Shown one piece after another: positions 63,037 through 64,000 of a stretch of DNA of 64,000 bases; position 1 is the stretch's first letter; every line of letters begins with the position of its first letter. A program made the translations under genes and the position numbers. The DNA comes from Nocardioides zhouii (lineage in GTDB: Bacteria > Actinomycetota > Actinomycetes > Propionibacteriales > Nocardioidaceae): contig NZ_SDWV01000009.1 in NCBI RefSeq assembly GCF_004137345.1, positions 1 to 64,000 of the forward strand. The letters are read 5' to 3'. Under the pieces are notes generated by a model. It saw only the letters and a list, made by a program, of their open reading frames with translations. It did not search any database and was not told the DNA's origin.

Positions 63037-64000
63037 TCAGTCGTCCGGTGTGCCTTCGCGGAAGGCATCCCAAGCACTGTGATTCCCCCACCCGATGAAG
63101 TGCTGCTCGCCCAGCGCGCCGGGTGCCACGGTCGGGATGGGAACCCTCGCGACCTGCTGCGCCACGTTGATGCCGTCCTGGACGGCGCCGAGCTCGTCGT
63201 TGTTGGTGGAGTAGTTGACCACATTGTCGGCAGCACGGAACGACGACTCCCCAGTGACACGGCTGGAGCGTTCGAAGGTCCCCGCCGCGTAGTCGAGAAG
63301 GCTCACCGAGTTTCCCCCCGCGGTCGAGGCGTACAGGTAGTCCCCAGCGCTCACTCCGGCCGCGTTGAAGGTCACGGCGCGCGCTCCCGTTGCCACCGAT
63401 GCGAGCGCCGCATTCCGCCCGCCGAGGGAGTGCCCGGTCAAGATGAGATTGTCCGCTCCCACACTGTGCTTGAGTGCCAGTGCGAGGGCGACACTGGCCT
63501 CGGCCTGCGCGGACACGTGGTAAGGGTTCGCACCACTGAAGTTGTTGGTCCAGTCGGCACCGCGCAGATCCCCCTCGGTCCCTCCGAACGACACGATGAT
63601 CCGCCCGTGAGCGTCCCGATAGACCTTGGCATCGAACCCGGTGCGCTCGTCGCGCAGCATCCCCGGAGTGATCCCGAGCCTCTTGAGCTCGTCCTTGCCC
63701 AGTTGGGTGTAGCCGTCCTTGGTGATGCCCTTCTTGTTGCTCGCTCCGGACTCGGCGAATTCGACCAGGTCGCGGTCGCTCACCTTCGCCGGTGGTCTCG
63801 TGGAAGCGCCCGTCGCAGCAGCGCTGGCGCGGTCCTGCTGGTCGGCCTCCAGCCGCAGCTGCTTCGCCTGGGCAGAAAGCGCCGCCGAAGCCTGACGCAG
63901 CTTCACCGAATGCTCGGAGTCCCAGGTGTGCCGGAACCTGACCGCGAACGGTCCGGCCCAGGCCGAGATCTGGATGCCGTTGCGCACCTGGTGGCTGGTC
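63037..64000 (-). CDS. Lipase-like alpha/beta hydrolase with WxG-like helical N-terminus (start beyond window)
   Basis: At least 316 residues, and the frame is open to the window end, so the start may lie outside. Residues 8-55 hold a WAG motif and a long amphipathic helix (KLRQASAALSAQAKQLRLEADQ), resembling the second half of a WXG100 fold. The rest is a class 3 lipase/Mbeg1-like hydrolase with KVYRDAHGRIIVSFGGTEG, the Ser in ILTGHSLGGRNAA, and a likely His in QHFIGWGNHSAW. It could be a type VII secretion substrate; this is inference. Confidence 0.7.
   Translation of the reverse strand, partial: TSHQVRNGIQISAWAGPFAVRFRHTWDSEHSVKLRQASAALSAQAKQLRLEADQQDRASAAATGASTRPPAKVSDRDLVEFAESGASNKKGITKDGYTQLGKDELKRLGITPGMLRDERTGFDAKVYRDAHGRIIVSFGGTEGDLRGADWTNNFSGANPYHVSAQAEASVALALALKHSVGADNLILTGHSLGGRNAALASVATGARAVTFNAAGVSAGDYLYASTAGGNSVSLLDYAAGTFERSSRVTGESSFRAADNVVNYSTNNDELGAVQDGINVAQQVARVPIPTVAPGALGEQHFIGWGNHSAWDAFREGTPDD

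Overview
The window reads as chromosomal DNA of a high-GC actinobacterium, most likely Nocardioides or a close relative in the Nocardioidaceae. GTG starts are common and third positions are GC-rich. Several genes belong to families typical of mycothiol/F420-using Actinobacteria (DinB/DUF664 and maleylpyruvate-isomerase-like enzymes, an F420-type LLM oxidoreductase, an Fno-like reductase, SCO6745-type and DUF6049 proteins). The genus call is inference from gene content and order; no 16S or housekeeping comparison could be run.

Left part (1-29100) is accessory or housekeeping-variable. It opens with the 3' half of an IS5-family transposase at the window edge, then a Ser/Thr kinase and an ArsR-SRPBCC-reductase operon behind a palindromic operator. 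Next come a CPA1 antiporter with a C-terminal UBP zinc finger, an FAD oxidoreductase fused to a receiver-like domain, and small membrane and conserved proteins. They are followed by two DinB proteins, an ECF sigma factor with a SnoaL-like tail, a lipoprotein hydrolase, an MFS transporter, a homocysteine methyltransferase-like gene, and MOSC and VOC proteins. A furA-katG oxidative-stress pair follows, then a translationally coupled AKR-SDR-TIGR03083 operon, an ATPase-LLM oxidoreductase fusion and a secreted subtilase.

Right part (29100-64000) is the conserved origin-proximal block of Actinobacteria: dnaB, rplI-rpsR-ssb-rpsF, a kinase plus endonuclease IV pair, sortase and surface protein, femX and an alanine-racemase-like gene, a GT87-like membrane protein, PBP1 (ponA), padR, ino1, an M6 protease, an F420-reductase-like gene, the CCA-adding enzyme, DUF6049, murJ, a pseudokinase, sigM and its anti-sigma factor, and trxB. 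In related genomes this order runs on to parAB, rnpA, rpmH and dnaA, so oriC probably lies a little beyond the right edge. The block joins replication (DnaB, SSB), translation (bS6, bS18, bL9) and cell-wall synthesis (FemX, PBP1, MurJ with its pseudokinase).

Most notable: (i) dnaB carries a 377-residue intein with the W/C/T signature of class 3 inteins and a zinc-knuckle-bearing LAGLIDADG endonuclease; (ii) the MATE transporter gene has one in-frame amber codon; (iii) long-loop intergenic hairpins recur, three of them with related and apparently compensating stems; (iv) a roughly 160-nt multi-stem candidate RNA lies at 38536-38696; (v) DnaA-box-like sequences cluster upstream of dnaB; (vi) there are unusual fusions (receiver/FAD oxidoreductase with a CGHC motif, P-loop kinase/LLM oxidoreductase, WxG-like helix/lipase at the right edge).
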